Assembly: GCF_024764835.1 (NCBI RefSeq)
Contig: NZ_JALIGE010000076.1
Span: 620,001 to 684,000, forward strand
From: Scandinavium hiltneri
GTDB taxonomy: Bacteria; Pseudomonadota; Gammaproteobacteria; Enterobacterales; Enterobacteriaceae
DNA length: 64,000 nt
Reading direction: 5' to 3'
This document shows, one piece after another, positions 6,344-14,646 of the stretch; positions within the stretch are counted from its first letter, which is position 1, and each line of letters starts with the position of its first letter. The notes under the pieces are model-generated. The model was not told the DNA's origin and ran no database searches. It worked only from the letters and a program-made list of their open reading frames with translations. The position numbers were made by a program, and so were the translations under genes.

Positions 6344-7636
6344 TTACAGATACGGCGACCAGGCAGGGAATTTAACCTGTCCATCAGTAGCCGGAAGACG
6401 CGCTTTGAAACGCCCATCCGTAGAAACCAGATTCAGCACAGATCCCATCCCCTGAGAAGAGCTGTAGATAACCATTGTGCCGTTCGGTGCCAGACTTGGC
6501 GTTTCATCCAGGAACGTTGACGACAGAACCTGTACGCCACCCGCTGCCAGATCTTGTTTGGCAATGTGCTGCTGGCCATTAGCCGAACTCACCATTACCA
6601 GGAATTTACCGTCAGAGCTCACATCAGCATCCTGGTTCTGAGAACCTTCCCAGGTAATACGCTGCGGAGTACCGCCGTTAACATTAACTTTATACACCTG
6701 CGGACGACCGGCCTGGTCAGAGGTAAAGGCCAGGTTCTGACTGTCCGGGAACCAGGTTGGTTCGGTATTGTTGCTGCGACCGTTCGTAATCTGGCTGATT
6801 TGGCCCGAGCCCAGATCCATCACGTACAGGTTCAGGCTACCGGTTTTCGACAATGCGAAGGCCAGTTTAGAACCGTCAGGTGAGAACGTTGGTGCACCGT
6901 TGTGCTGCGGGAACGAAGCAACCTGGCGGATAGCGCCGTTTGCCAGCGTCTGAATAACCAGTGCTGAACGACCGCTTTCGAAGGTGACATACGCAAGCTT
7001 AGAGCCATCCGGAGACCACGCCGGAGACATCAGCGGCTGCGGAGAACGGTGAACCACAAACTGGTTGTAACCATCGTAGTCAGACACACGCAGCTCATAC
7101 GGGAACTGGCCGCCGTTGGTTTGCACCACGTAAGCGATACGAGTACGGAACGCACCTTTAATACCGGTCAGCTTCTCGAACACTTCGTCACTGGCAGTAT
7201 GGCCCGCATAACGCAGCCATTGCTTGTTCACTTTGTATGAGTTCTGAGCCAGAACGGTACCCGGCGCACCACCGGTATCCACCAGCTGGTAAGCAACGGT
7301 GTAAGAGCCGTCCGGGTTTGACGTAACCTGACCTACAACAACGGCATCAATGCCGAGTGCAGACCATGCCGCCGGTTGAACTTCCTGTGCGCTACCCGGC
7401 TGTTGTGGCAGACGAGAGCGATCCAGCGGGTTGAATTTACCGCTATTGCGCAGGTCAGCCGCCACAATGCCGCCGATATCTTCAGGGGCGGCACCTGGGC
7501 CTGCCCATTTAAATGGCGCAACGCCGATTGGGCGTGCCGAGTCCACCCCTTGAGTGATTTCGATACGTACTTCTGCGTGCAGCACAGCTGCCCACAGCAT
7601 CAGAAAACCAAATGCTACTCGTAATGCCTGCTTCAT
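6344..7636 (-). CDS. tolB: Tol-Pal system protein TolB
   Basis: 430 residues. Periplasmic protein that shuttles between TolA and Pal. Signal peptide to about residue 21 (AVLHA/EVRI), N-terminal domain (about 22-160), then a six-bladed propeller with repeated SPAWSPDGSKLAY, APTFSPDGSKLAF and EPTWFPDSQNLAF motifs. The start is the second of two tandem ATGs (7636), as in E. coli; the first (7639) is possible. AAGGGAGA stands just upstream. The 126-base gap to tolA is AT-rich and probably holds the internal tolB promoter known in E. coli. Confidence 0.96.
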   Translation of the reverse strand: MKQALRVAFGFLMLWAAVLHAEVRIEITQGVDSARPIGVAPFKWAGPGAAPEDIGGIVAADLRNSGKFNPLDRSRLPQQPGSAQEVQPAAWSALGIDAVVVGQVTSNPDGSYTVAYQLVDTGGAPGTVLAQNSYKVNKQWLRYAGHTASDEVFEKLTGIKGAFRTRIAYVVQTNGGQFPYELRVSDYDGYNQFVVHRSPQPLMSPAWSPDGSKLAYVTFESGRSALVIQTLANGAIRQVASFPQHNGAPTFSPDGSKLAFALSKTGSLNLYVMDLGSGQISQITNGRSNNTEPTWFPDSQNLAFTSDQAGRPQVYKVNVNGGTPQRITWEGSQNQDADVSSDGKFLVMVSSANGQQHIAKQDLAAGGVQVLSSTFLDETPSLAPNGTMVIYSSSQGMGSVLNLVSTDGRFKARLPATDGQVKFPAWSPYL

Positions 7637-7762
7637 CATATCTCCCTTATCCAGGCGGAAAGCCCACGATAATTTAGCAGAATGTTAACAAACTCAAATA
7701 CACAAAACTACCAAAACCCTGTGACTTACATTAGCCAACATTCAGGCTTTCGCTGTGAGAAA

Positions 7763-8986
7763 TCACAGTTTGAAAGCCAGTGTGGCATTCTTGATTTTTT
7801 CGTAAACAGCCTCACTCGGCGGTTTAGGAATTGTCGCTGTCTTGGCCGCTGTTAACGCCGCCTGACATAGAGCAGGATCGCCTCCAGCAGACGTGATGCT
7901 TTTCAACGTACCGTCAGGTGCAAGACTGATGTGCAAGTCACACTGTTGTCCAGCGTAAAGCCCTGCATCATAGAGACGACTTTGAATCGCCTTACTAATC
8001 TGATTGGCATAAGCGCTGATATCCGCGCCTGTCGCCCCACCATTTGCACCACTAGTACCACTATCTTTCGAAGGCGTCCCGGAGCCTTTCGCCCCACCAC
8101 CGGTTTTCGGTGCATTCTTACCTGAGCTGAGATCACCCAGCAGGTCGTCAACACCAGAAGCGTCTTTTGCTTCGGCTGCTTTCTTGGCTGCGGCAGCTTT
8201 AGCCGCAGCGGCTTTGGCGGCAGCTTTTTCTGCTGCTTTCTCAGCAGCGGCAGCTTTGTCCGCAGCCGCTTTATCGGCGGCGGCTTTCTCTGCGGCAGCT
8301 GCTTTCGCCGCAGCCGCTTTTTCAGCGGCAGCGGCTTTCTTCGCGGCATCCGCGGTGGCTTTCTTCTCAGCGTCTTGCTGAGCTTTCTTCGCCGCCTCGG
8401 CTTCTGCTTTTTTCTGTGCATCCGCAGCAGCTTTCGTTGCTTCCGCTTCGGCTTTTTTCTGTGCATCCGCAGCGGCTTTCTTCGCCGCTTCTGCTGCAGC
8501 TTTTGCCTGTGAATCTGCTTTGGCTTTCGCCAATGCAGCGGCTTTTACTGCGGCTTCTTCCGCCTGCTTCTGCTGTTCCTGCGCTTTCTTCGTAGACTCT
8601 TCAGCCTGCTTCTGCGCATCGGCCTGCTTACTGGCTTCTTCCTGTGCCTTCAGACGGTCTTGTTCGAGCTGTTTCAGGCGTTCCTGTTCCGCAGCCTGCT
8701 TTTCACGCATCTCTTCCGCTTGCTGCTGCGCCTGTTTTTCACGCTGCTCTTCGGCACGACGCGCGCTGGCCTGCTGATTCTGTTGACGATTATAGTTCTG
8801 AACGACCGCACCTGGATCGACCATTACCGCGTCAATAGACGAGCCGCCGCCTCCGCCTGCCGAAGCATCTATGTGCTCATCGAACGAACTCCAAATCAGC
8901 AGTGCAATCAAAATGATATGCAGAATGACTGAAACGATGATCGCGCGTTTAAGCTTTTCGTTTTGTTGCTCGGTTGCCTTTGACAC
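7763..8986 (-). CDS. tolA: Tol-Pal system protein TolA
   Basis: 407 residues (E. coli 421). Inner-membrane anchored, trans-periplasmic link between TolQR and TolB/Pal. Domain I is a short cytoplasmic head and one membrane helix (AIIVSVILHIILIALLIW, about 15-32). Domain II is a very long Ala/Lys/Glu-rich helix (about 75-265) of KKAEAEAAKKAA-type repeats. Domain III (about 300-407) contains CDLHISLAPDG and DPALCQAAL, whose cysteines form the conserved disulfide. The length difference appears to lie in the repetitive helix, where slippage is expected. Order ybgC-tolQ-tolR-tolA is kept. Confidence 0.96.
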   Translation of the reverse strand: MSKATEQQNEKLKRAIIVSVILHIILIALLIWSSFDEHIDASAGGGGGSSIDAVMVDPGAVVQNYNRQQNQQASARRAEEQREKQAQQQAEEMREKQAAEQERLKQLEQDRLKAQEEASKQADAQKQAEESTKKAQEQQKQAEEAAVKAAALAKAKADSQAKAAAEAAKKAAADAQKKAEAEATKAAADAQKKAEAEAAKKAQQDAEKKATADAAKKAAAAEKAAAAKAAAAEKAAADKAAADKAAAAEKAAEKAAAKAAAAKAAAAKKAAEAKDASGVDDLLGDLSSGKNAPKTGGGAKGSGTPSKDSGTSGANGGATGADISAYANQISKAIQSRLYDAGLYAGQQCDLHISLAPDGTLKSITSAGGDPALCQAALTAAKTATIPKPPSEAVYEKIKNATLAFKL

Positions 8987-9022
8987 TCTCGGTTCCCAAA
9001 AACTGTTAGCCTGTCAGGCGGG

Positions 9023-9454
9023 TCAGATTGGCTGGGTCATTAAACCCACTGATTTCACACCCGCGCTGTGCAACAGGTTCAGCGCTTTAATGATTTCATC
9101 GTAAGGCACATCTTTCGCGCCACCGATCAGGAAGACGGTTTTCGGATTTTCTTGCAGATGACGCTGAGCTTCAGCCACCACCTGCTCTGGCGGCAATTGT
9201 GGCATCTTATCCTGACCCACATTGACGCTGTACTGTCCGATTCCGGAAACTTCCACAATCACCGGCGGATCGTCGTTGGTACTGACGGCCTGCGACTCTG
9301 TTGCATCTGGAAGATCAACTTCCACGCTCTGCGTAATGATCGGCGCTGTCGCCATGAAGATCAGCAACAGCACCAGTAACACATCAAGCAGCGGAACGAT
9401 GTTAATTTCGGACTTCAGCTCGCGACGTCCGCGTCCACGACGTGCTCTGGCCAT
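9023..9454 (-). CDS. tolR: Tol-Pal system protein TolR
   Basis: 143 residues. ExbD-family proton-channel partner of TolQ that couples the proton motive force to TolA. It has a single membrane helix (IVPLLDVLLVLLLIFMATA, about 19-37) bearing the essential Asp, here residue 24. E. coli has it at 23; the one-residue shift comes from an extra Arg in the basic N-terminus MARARRGRGRR. The periplasmic domain contains DVPYDEIIKALNLLHSAGV. tolQ ends three bases upstream; the gap to tolA is 36 bases. Confidence 0.96.
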   Translation of the reverse strand: MARARRGRGRRELKSEINIVPLLDVLLVLLLIFMATAPIITQSVEVDLPDATESQAVSTNDDPPVIVEVSGIGQYSVNVGQDKMPQLPPEQVVAEAQRHLQENPKTVFLIGGAKDVPYDEIIKALNLLHSAGVKSVGLMTQPI

Positions 9455-9457
9455 GGC

Positions 9458-10150
9458 TTACCCCTTGTTGCTTTCGCTGCTGGTAAATGCCTGACGGTGC
9501 AGAATCGCGGTGAACTCTTCCATGAAGTTGTCGTAGTTCAGCTCCAGTTTATTCACGCGCTGGTTCAGGCGGTTGTACGCCATTACCGCCGGGATTGCCG
9601 CGAACAGACCAATCGCCGTAGCGATCAGCGCTTCTGCTATACCCGGTGCGACCATCTGCAGCGTCGCCTGTTTTACCGCGCCGAGCGCGATGAAGGCGTG
9701 CATGATCCCCCACACCGTACCAAACAGGCCGATATACGGGCTGATGGAACCCACGGTGCCAAGGAATGGAATGTGGTTTTCAAGGTTTTCCAGTTCGCGG
9801 TTCATGGAGATACGCATCGCACGCGAGGCCCCTTCCACGACAGCTTCCGGCGCATGGCTGTTCGCCCGATGCAAACGCGCAAACTCTTTGAAACCGCTGT
9901 AGAAAATTTGCTCTGAACCGGTCAAATTATCGCGACGGCCCTGGCTCTCCTGATACAGACGAGAGAGTTCAATCCCAGACCAGAACTTGTCTTCAAACGC
10001 TTCAGCTTCGCGGCTGGCGGTGTTAAGGATGCGCGTTCTCTGGATGATGATTGCCCAGGATGCGATTGAAAAACCAATCAAAATGAACATGATAAGTTTA
10101 ACCAGAAGGCTCGCCTTCAGGAACAAATCAAGGATATTCATGTCAGTCAC
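9458..10150 (-). CDS. tolQ: Tol-Pal system protein TolQ
   Basis: 230 residues, same length as E. coli. ExbB/MotA-family inner-membrane channel subunit with three membrane helices (about 16-37, 135-158 and 170-195). The family signature is PFLGTVGSISPYIGLFGTVWGIMHAF. It forms the proton-driven TolQR motor. Its start codon overlaps the ybgC stop region by four bases, giving translational coupling. Confidence 0.97.
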   Translation of the reverse strand: MTDMNILDLFLKASLLVKLIMFILIGFSIASWAIIIQRTRILNTASREAEAFEDKFWSGIELSRLYQESQGRRDNLTGSEQIFYSGFKEFARLHRANSHAPEAVVEGASRAMRISMNRELENLENHIPFLGTVGSISPYIGLFGTVWGIMHAFIALGAVKQATLQMVAPGIAEALIATAIGLFAAIPAVMAYNRLNQRVNKLELNYDNFMEEFTAILHRQAFTSSESNKG

Positions 10151-10551
10151 TGCTTAAACTCCGCGACAATAGACTTGGGAAGCGCACGAGGCTTCATTAA
10201 GAGTGGATCAACACAGACAATCAGTACTTCAGCTTCGTTGAGTACCTTGTTTTCTGCGTTGACAATCCGCTGCGTGAACACGAGAGAGGTGCCCCGCATC
10301 GCTGTAATTTCCGTTTGGACTTCGAGCATGTCATCGAGTCTTGCAGCGGCGAAATACTCCAGCGTCATCTTGCGTACCACAAAGGCAACGCGTTCAGCCA
10401 ACAGAACCTGCTGGCTAAAGTGATGGTGGCGCAGCATCTCAGTGCGTGCTCTTTCATAAAAAGCGACGTAGCTGGCGTGGTAAACCACACCACCGGCATC
10501 GGTGTCTTCGTAATAGACACGAACCGGCCATCGAAATATATACTGACTCAT
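10147..10551 (-). CDS. ybgC: Acyl-CoA thioesterase YbgC with repeat-derived start
   Basis: 134 residues, hot-dog fold thioesterase of the Tol-Pal cluster. In E. coli it hydrolyses short-chain acyl-CoAs and associates with phospholipid enzymes. The 4HBT signature is VYYEDTDAGGVVYHASYVAFYERARTE (active-site Asp in YEDTDAGG). From FRWPVRVYYEDTD onward it matches E. coli. The first five residues are MSQYI instead of MNTTL, and these codons (10551-10537) are the terminal bases of an ERIC element. The ERIC also provides the likely ribosome-binding site AGAGG eight bases upstream. It leads the ybgC-tolQRA operon. Confidence 0.93.
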   Translation of the reverse strand: MSQYIFRWPVRVYYEDTDAGGVVYHASYVAFYERARTEMLRHHHFSQQVLLAERVAFVVRKMTLEYFAAARLDDMLEVQTEITAMRGTSLVFTQRIVNAENKVLNEAEVLIVCVDPLLMKPRALPKSIVAEFKQ

Positions 10552-10663
10552 TCAGGCTGCCTCTTTGTTGGCGTCGACCACTCACCCCAGTCACTTACTG
10601 ATGTAAGTTCCAGGGGATTCCCGGTCTTGCCGCCTCGACGCATCATGAATGATTTTGTATATA
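10537..10663. repeat. ERIC element overlapping the ybgC start
   Basis: 127 bases with the diagnostic core ACCCCAGTCACTTACTGATG and TAAGTTCCAGGGGATTC (10584-10620). Complementary ends TATATAC (10537-10543) and GTATATA (10657-10663) mark the boundaries, with further matching sub-terminal bases (TCATTCA, GCTGC/GATGC). The left end runs 15 bases into ybgC, covering codons 1-5. Confidence 0.9.
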
Positions 10664-10781
10664 GCGTTGTATTCACTTTACATCCCGGTAATGCAACAAA
10701 TGTGTAGGCCTTTCAAACTTCGCTACTATACGCGCGGGAATGCTGGTTTGGAATGGGAGAAAGTAAACGGAGAGTAAATTT

Positions 10782-10805
10782 TTATGGGCTTGAACAAGCC
10801 CATAA
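10782..10805 (-). other. Stem-loop after the cyd operon
   Basis: 11-bp perfect inverted repeat (TTATGGGCTTG / CAAGCCCATAA) with a minimal loop, 22 bases downstream of the ybgE stop codon. On the minus strand it is followed by AAATTT rather than a T-run. It is a plausible 3' end of cydABX-ybgE transcripts but not a textbook terminator. Confidence 0.5.
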
Positions 10806-10826
10806 CGATTAACGGATGTTTCTGAA

Positions 10827-11120
10827 TCAGGCGAAGAAGAAAAACAGTCCGGCGAGGAGAACAAGGTCGGCAATCAGCGGGCAGAAAATGCCCTGCCAGT
10901 GAATCGCCTTCAGGCGAAAACCGACGCCATGAATCACTCCAGCACAAACGGCCCACATGATCAGAAAACCGTGCCAAATTTCCAGTTCACTGGTTTTCGC
11001 CGCAAAGCACGACGGGTCCCAGATAACGCACCCTGCTAAAACCAGTGCCATCAGTAACGAAAGGGCCCGTAACGGGCCCTTATCCATTACCGCATATAAC
11101 ATCGCGATAATTTTACTCAT
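10827..11120 (-). CDS. ybgE: Cyd operon protein YbgE
   Basis: 97 residues, same length as E. coli YbgE. Small inner-membrane protein with about three hydrophobic segments (LRALSLLMALVLAGCVIW, GFLIMWAVCAGVIHGVGF, CPLIADLVLLAGLFFFF). It is conserved with cytochrome bd operons, but its precise role is not established. The start ATG shares one base with the cydX stop (TAATG), implying translational coupling. Confidence 0.93.
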   Translation of the reverse strand: MSKIIAMLYAVMDKGPLRALSLLMALVLAGCVIWDPSCFAAKTSELEIWHGFLIMWAVCAGVIHGVGFRLKAIHWQGIFCPLIADLVLLAGLFFFFA

Positions 11121-11227
11121 TAATGATCTTCTTGTTGTCCAGACTCAATGTGCTCGAGCGCCAGTGCGGTGATCACACCGAATGCACAAGCAAGCAGCGT
11201 TCCCAGAATCCATGCGAAGTACCACAT
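11120..11227 (-). CDS. cydX: Cytochrome bd-I accessory subunit CydX
   Basis: 35 residues (E. coli 37), sequence MWYFAWILGTLLACAFGVIT then ALALEHIESGQQEDH. Single-helix small subunit needed for stable, active cytochrome bd-I; the N-terminal WYFAWILG block and the Glu after ALAL are the conserved parts. The start ATG at 11227 follows AAGGAGCAACGT. It lies 14 bases after cydB and overlaps ybgE by one base. The C-terminal tail is two residues shorter than in E. coli. Confidence 0.95.
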   Translation of the reverse strand: MWYFAWILGTLLACAFGVITALALEHIESGQQEDH

Positions 11228-11241
11228 ACGTTGCTCCTTAC

Positions 11242-12381
11242 TTAGTACAGAGAATGGGTGTTGCGTTCAATGTCTTCTTTGGTGATACGACCGAACATCT
11301 TCCAGTAACACCAGGTGGTGTAAAGCAGGATAATCGGAACGAACACCATGGCCGCGTAAGTCATCACGTTCAGCGTCAACTGGCTGGAGGTGGAATCCCA
11401 CATGGTCATACTTGCATTCAGCATGGTGCTAGAAGGCATGATGAACGGGAACATGGCTACACCGGCAGTCAGGATGATGCACGCCAGAGTCAGTGAAGAG
11501 AAGATGAACGCCCAGGCGCCCTTCTCCATACGTGACATGACAACAGTCAGCAGCGGCAGAATCACACCCAGAGCTGGGATTGCCCAAAGAATCGGCATGT
11601 TTTTGAAGTTCACCAGCCATGCGCCTGCTTCACGAACCACTTCCTTGGTCAGCGGGTTAGACGGCGCCGTATGGTCCAGCGCAGATTTCACCACGTAGCC
11701 ATCAATACCGTACATCACCCAAACGCCTGCCAGTGCGAAGCACACCAGCGTAACCAACGCTGCAACCTGAGAAGTCGCACGAGCACGCAGATGCAGCTCG
11801 CCAACGGTACGCATTTGCAGGTAGGTCGCGCCCTGAGTCAGGATCATCGCCACGCTAACAATACCGGCCAGCAGACCAAACGGGTTCAGCAGCTGGAAGA
11901 AATTGCCAGTGTAGTAAAGACGCATGTACTCATCGAGGTGGAACGGAACGCCTTGCAGCAGGTTACCGAATGCTACGCCAATCACCAGCGGTGGAACGAA
12001 GCTACCGATGAAGATGCCCCAGTCCCACATGTTGCGCCAGCGGGTGTCTTCAATCTTGGAACGGTAATCAAAACCGACCGGACGGAAGAACAATGATGCC
12101 AGCACCAGAATCATCGCCACGTAGAAACCAGAGAACGCCGCAGCGTAGATCATCGGCCAGGCGGCAAACAACGCGCCGCCTGCGGTGATCAGCCACACCT
12201 GGTTACCGTCCCAGTGCGGGGCGATGGAGTTGATCATGATTCGACGTTCGGTGTCGTTACGACCGAGGAAACGGGTGAGCATGCCCACCCCCATGTCGAA
12301 ACCGTCAGCGACCGCAAAACCAATCAGCAGAACGCCAACCAGCAGCCACCAGATAAAACGCAATACTTCATAATCGAACAT
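11242..12381 (-). CDS. cydB: Cytochrome bd-I ubiquinol oxidase subunit II
   Basis: 379 residues, same length as E. coli. Polytopic inner-membrane subunit of the high-affinity terminal oxidase that reduces O2 to water. It starts MFDYEVLRFIWWLLVGVLLIGFAVADGFDMG, and the Asp/Glu-containing first helices and WDGNQVWLITAGGALFAAWP are family hallmarks. There are eight or more membrane helices. The gap to cydA is 15 bases, so the two are co-translated from one mRNA. Confidence 0.97.
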   Translation of the reverse strand: MFDYEVLRFIWWLLVGVLLIGFAVADGFDMGVGMLTRFLGRNDTERRIMINSIAPHWDGNQVWLITAGGALFAAWPMIYAAAFSGFYVAMILVLASLFFRPVGFDYRSKIEDTRWRNMWDWGIFIGSFVPPLVIGVAFGNLLQGVPFHLDEYMRLYYTGNFFQLLNPFGLLAGIVSVAMILTQGATYLQMRTVGELHLRARATSQVAALVTLVCFALAGVWVMYGIDGYVVKSALDHTAPSNPLTKEVVREAGAWLVNFKNMPILWAIPALGVILPLLTVVMSRMEKGAWAFIFSSLTLACIILTAGVAMFPFIMPSSTMLNASMTMWDSTSSQLTLNVMTYAAMVFVPIILLYTTWCYWKMFGRITKEDIERNTHSLY

Positions 12382-12396
12382 TTGACGACTCCTGTC

Positions 12397-13965
12397 TTAG
12401 CGTGCCGGCTGAGTAGACGCTGGGGTCTGCTCAAAGTGGTAACGACCGGTTTTCAGGCTGCTTGGTCCCAGACGTGCAAACTTGAACATCAGGAACATTT
12501 CAGCCACCAGGAACACGGTGTACAAACCACAGATAAGCAGCATCGAGAAAAGCAAATCGCCGGTCGTCAGTGATGAGTTCGCCACAGCGGTTGGCAGAAC
12601 TTCACCGATAGCCCAAGGCTGACGGCCATATTCCGCCACAAACCAACCGGATTCGATAGCAATCCACGGCAGCGGGATCCCGTACAGCGCGGTGCGCAGC
12701 AGCCATTTTTTCTGACCGATACGGTTACGAATCACCGACCAGAACGACGCCGCAATAATCAGCAGCATAATGATGCCGCAGCCAACCATGATACGGAAGG
12801 CGAAGTACAACGGCGCTACGCGAGGAATCGAGTCTTTGGTCGCCAGCTGAATCTGTGCTTCCGTCGCGTCAGAGACGTTCGGGGTATAGCGTTTCAACAA
12901 CAGACCGTAACCCAGGTCTTTTTTCACACTGTTGAACTCATCGCGAACGGTCTGATCTTTAGAACCAGAACGCAGCTGTTCCAGCAGAGAGTAAGCTTTC
13001 ATCCCGTTACGGATACGCTCTTCATGCTGCGCCAGAAGGTCTTTCAGGCCAGTAACCTGTTTATCGACCGAGCGGGTAGCAATGATGCCCAGCGCGTAAG
13101 GAATTTGAATTGAGAAGTGGTTTTCCTGCGCATCCTGGTCCGGAATACCAAACAGCGTAAACGACGCCGGAGCCGGCTGCGTTTCCCATTCAGCTTCAAT
13201 AGCGGCCAGTTTGGTTTTCTGCACGTCACCCATTTCGTAACCGGATTCATCACCCAGCACGATAACGGAGAGGATAGCCGCCATACCGAAGCTCGCCGCG
13301 ATGGCGAAAGAGCGCTTGGCGAACGGGAAGTCGCGGTTACGCAGCATATAGTAGGAACTGATACCCAGGATGAACATTGCGCCACAAACGTAGCCGGATG
13401 CCACGGTATGAACGAATTTCACCTGTGCAACAGGGTTCAGGATAAGCTCAGAAAAGCTCACCATTTCCATGCGCATGGTTTCAAAGTTGAAGTCGGAGGC
13501 GACGGGGTTTTGCATCCAGCCGTTCGCGACGAGGATCCACAGCGCGGACATGTTTGAACCCAGCGCAACGAGCCATGTCACCGCCATATGCTGGACTTTG
13601 CCCAGACGGTCCCAACCGAAGAAGAACAGACCTACAAAGGTGGATTCGAGGAAGAAGGCCATCAGACCTTCAATGGCCAGCGGCGCACCGAAGATATCGC
13701 CCACATAGTGAGAAAAGTAAGACCAGTTAGTCCCGAACTGGAACTCCATGGTCAGACCGGTAGCCACACCCAGCGCAAAGTTGATACCAAACAACTTGCC
13801 CCAGAACTTGGTCATATCTTTATAAATCTGTTTGCCGGAAAGGACGTAAACCGTTTCCATAATCGCCAGCAGGAACGCCATACCGAGCGTCAGTGGCACA
13901 AATAGGAAGTGGTACATCGCGGTCAAGGCAAACTGTAAGCGCGACAGTTCGACTATATCTAACAT
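12397..13965 (-). CDS. cydA: Cytochrome bd-I ubiquinol oxidase subunit I
   Basis: 522 residues. Carries hemes b558, b595 and d. Visible are the N-terminal LSRLQFALTAMYHFLF (His19 heme ligand), the FVHTVASGYV segment with the heme b558 His, the long periplasmic quinol loop (about 220-390, GYEMGDVQKTKLAAIEAEWETQPAP), and the C-terminal GWFVAEYGRQPW. The start chosen is the second of tandem ATGs (MLDIVELS), as in mature E. coli CydA, with AAGGAG upstream. It heads cydA-cydB-cydX-ybgE under an FNR-type box upstream. Confidence 0.97.
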   Translation of the reverse strand: MLDIVELSRLQFALTAMYHFLFVPLTLGMAFLLAIMETVYVLSGKQIYKDMTKFWGKLFGINFALGVATGLTMEFQFGTNWSYFSHYVGDIFGAPLAIEGLMAFFLESTFVGLFFFGWDRLGKVQHMAVTWLVALGSNMSALWILVANGWMQNPVASDFNFETMRMEMVSFSELILNPVAQVKFVHTVASGYVCGAMFILGISSYYMLRNRDFPFAKRSFAIAASFGMAAILSVIVLGDESGYEMGDVQKTKLAAIEAEWETQPAPASFTLFGIPDQDAQENHFSIQIPYALGIIATRSVDKQVTGLKDLLAQHEERIRNGMKAYSLLEQLRSGSKDQTVRDEFNSVKKDLGYGLLLKRYTPNVSDATEAQIQLATKDSIPRVAPLYFAFRIMVGCGIIMLLIIAASFWSVIRNRIGQKKWLLRTALYGIPLPWIAIESGWFVAEYGRQPWAIGEVLPTAVANSSLTTGDLLFSMLLICGLYTVFLVAEMFLMFKFARLGPSSLKTGRYHFEQTPASTQPAR

Positions 13966-14301
13966 CATGACTCCTTGCTCATCGCATGAAGACTCCGAGA
14001 GTGAACCCCGTTAGAAAGGATTCACACGCATGCCCCAATACAAATTGATTTGCTTCCCGCTTCGCTGCCGTTGTCACGATGTGAAAACGACGATGAGCAA
14101 AGGTTACAAATACGTTAATAAAAAACCCAAATTGATCCCTTGAATATATTACGCCGTAAAACCCTTACAATAAACAGGTTTTTATTGAGTCGGATTTACG
14201 TTTTTCGACGTTGATCAATATATAGCTAAGATGACTCATTTCGACCACTTTGATCCGCGACAATTTACCGCTTTATCGCGCATTTTTCCAAGGTTTACAT
14301 C

Positions 14302-14315
14302 TTGATTTAAATCAA
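14302..14315. promoter_or_regulatory. FNR box upstream of cydA
   Basis: Perfect TTGAT-N4-ATCAA consensus (spacer TTAA), 337 bases upstream of the cydA start codon. FNR represses cydAB under full anaerobiosis in E. coli. Confidence 0.75.
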
Positions 14316-14426
14316 TTTTACAATTGCATGTTAATTGTGTATGCATTTGATGGCGCATGGTAAAATCAATGTTAAAAACATGTTTTTATGATGGCGTAGA
14401 CGGTTATCAAATAAGGACAAATTAGA

Positions 14427-14525
14427 ATGAGAGGTCATTCATTTTTAACCACCGTCGCGATACGGTGTTGTGAAGGGTGGGATCCGGGAGCAGGTAAAAG
14501 ACTTTCCCCTTTTTTCAGCGGATAA
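14427..14525 (+). CDS. Candidate small ORF (32 residues), unknown
   Basis: ATG at 14427 is preceded nine bases upstream by AAGGA (14413-14417) and opens a 32-codon frame starting MRGHSFLTTVAIRCCEGWDP and ending FFSG. It lies on the strand opposite cydA and mngB, with no partner gene. No family is recognised. It has a good ribosome-binding site and a compact frame but no other support, so it may be chance. Confidence 0.25.
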   Translation: MRGHSFLTTVAIRCCEGWDPGAGKRLSPFFSG

Positions 14526-14604
14526 GTATAGCTGCTTTTTATTACATTTCATTCACCACAATGGGTTTTAAAAATAACACCGCAAGGTGATTATCGGATA
14601 AAAC

Positions 14605-14630
14605 AACAACGACCACGCATTGCGTGGTCG
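14605..14630 (-). terminator. Terminator of mngAB
   Basis: On the minus strand CGACCACGC - AAT - GCGTGGTCG is followed by TTGTTGTTTT. The 9-bp stem lies 17 bases after the mngB stop codon. Confidence 0.75.
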
Positions 14631-14646
14631 GGTATCGTTTGCGGAG

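Larger units (their letters stand above)
13966..14646. promoter_or_regulatory. cydA upstream regulatory region
   Basis: A 681-base AT-rich gap between cydA and the mngB 3' end. It contains a perfect FNR-type palindrome (14302-14315), a second TTGATCAA core (14210-14217), ArcA-like GTTAATTGTG at 14330, a candidate plus-strand small ORF (14427-14525), and the mngB terminator (14605-14630). In E. coli, cydAB is driven by several promoters under ArcA and FNR; the size and content fit that. Individual start sites cannot be assigned from sequence alone. Confidence 0.65.

Noticed and set aside
8184..8777. Ala/Ser-rich open frames antisense to tolA
   Set aside because: They mirror the Ala/Lys/Glu repeat helix of TolA in reverse; low-complexity artefact.
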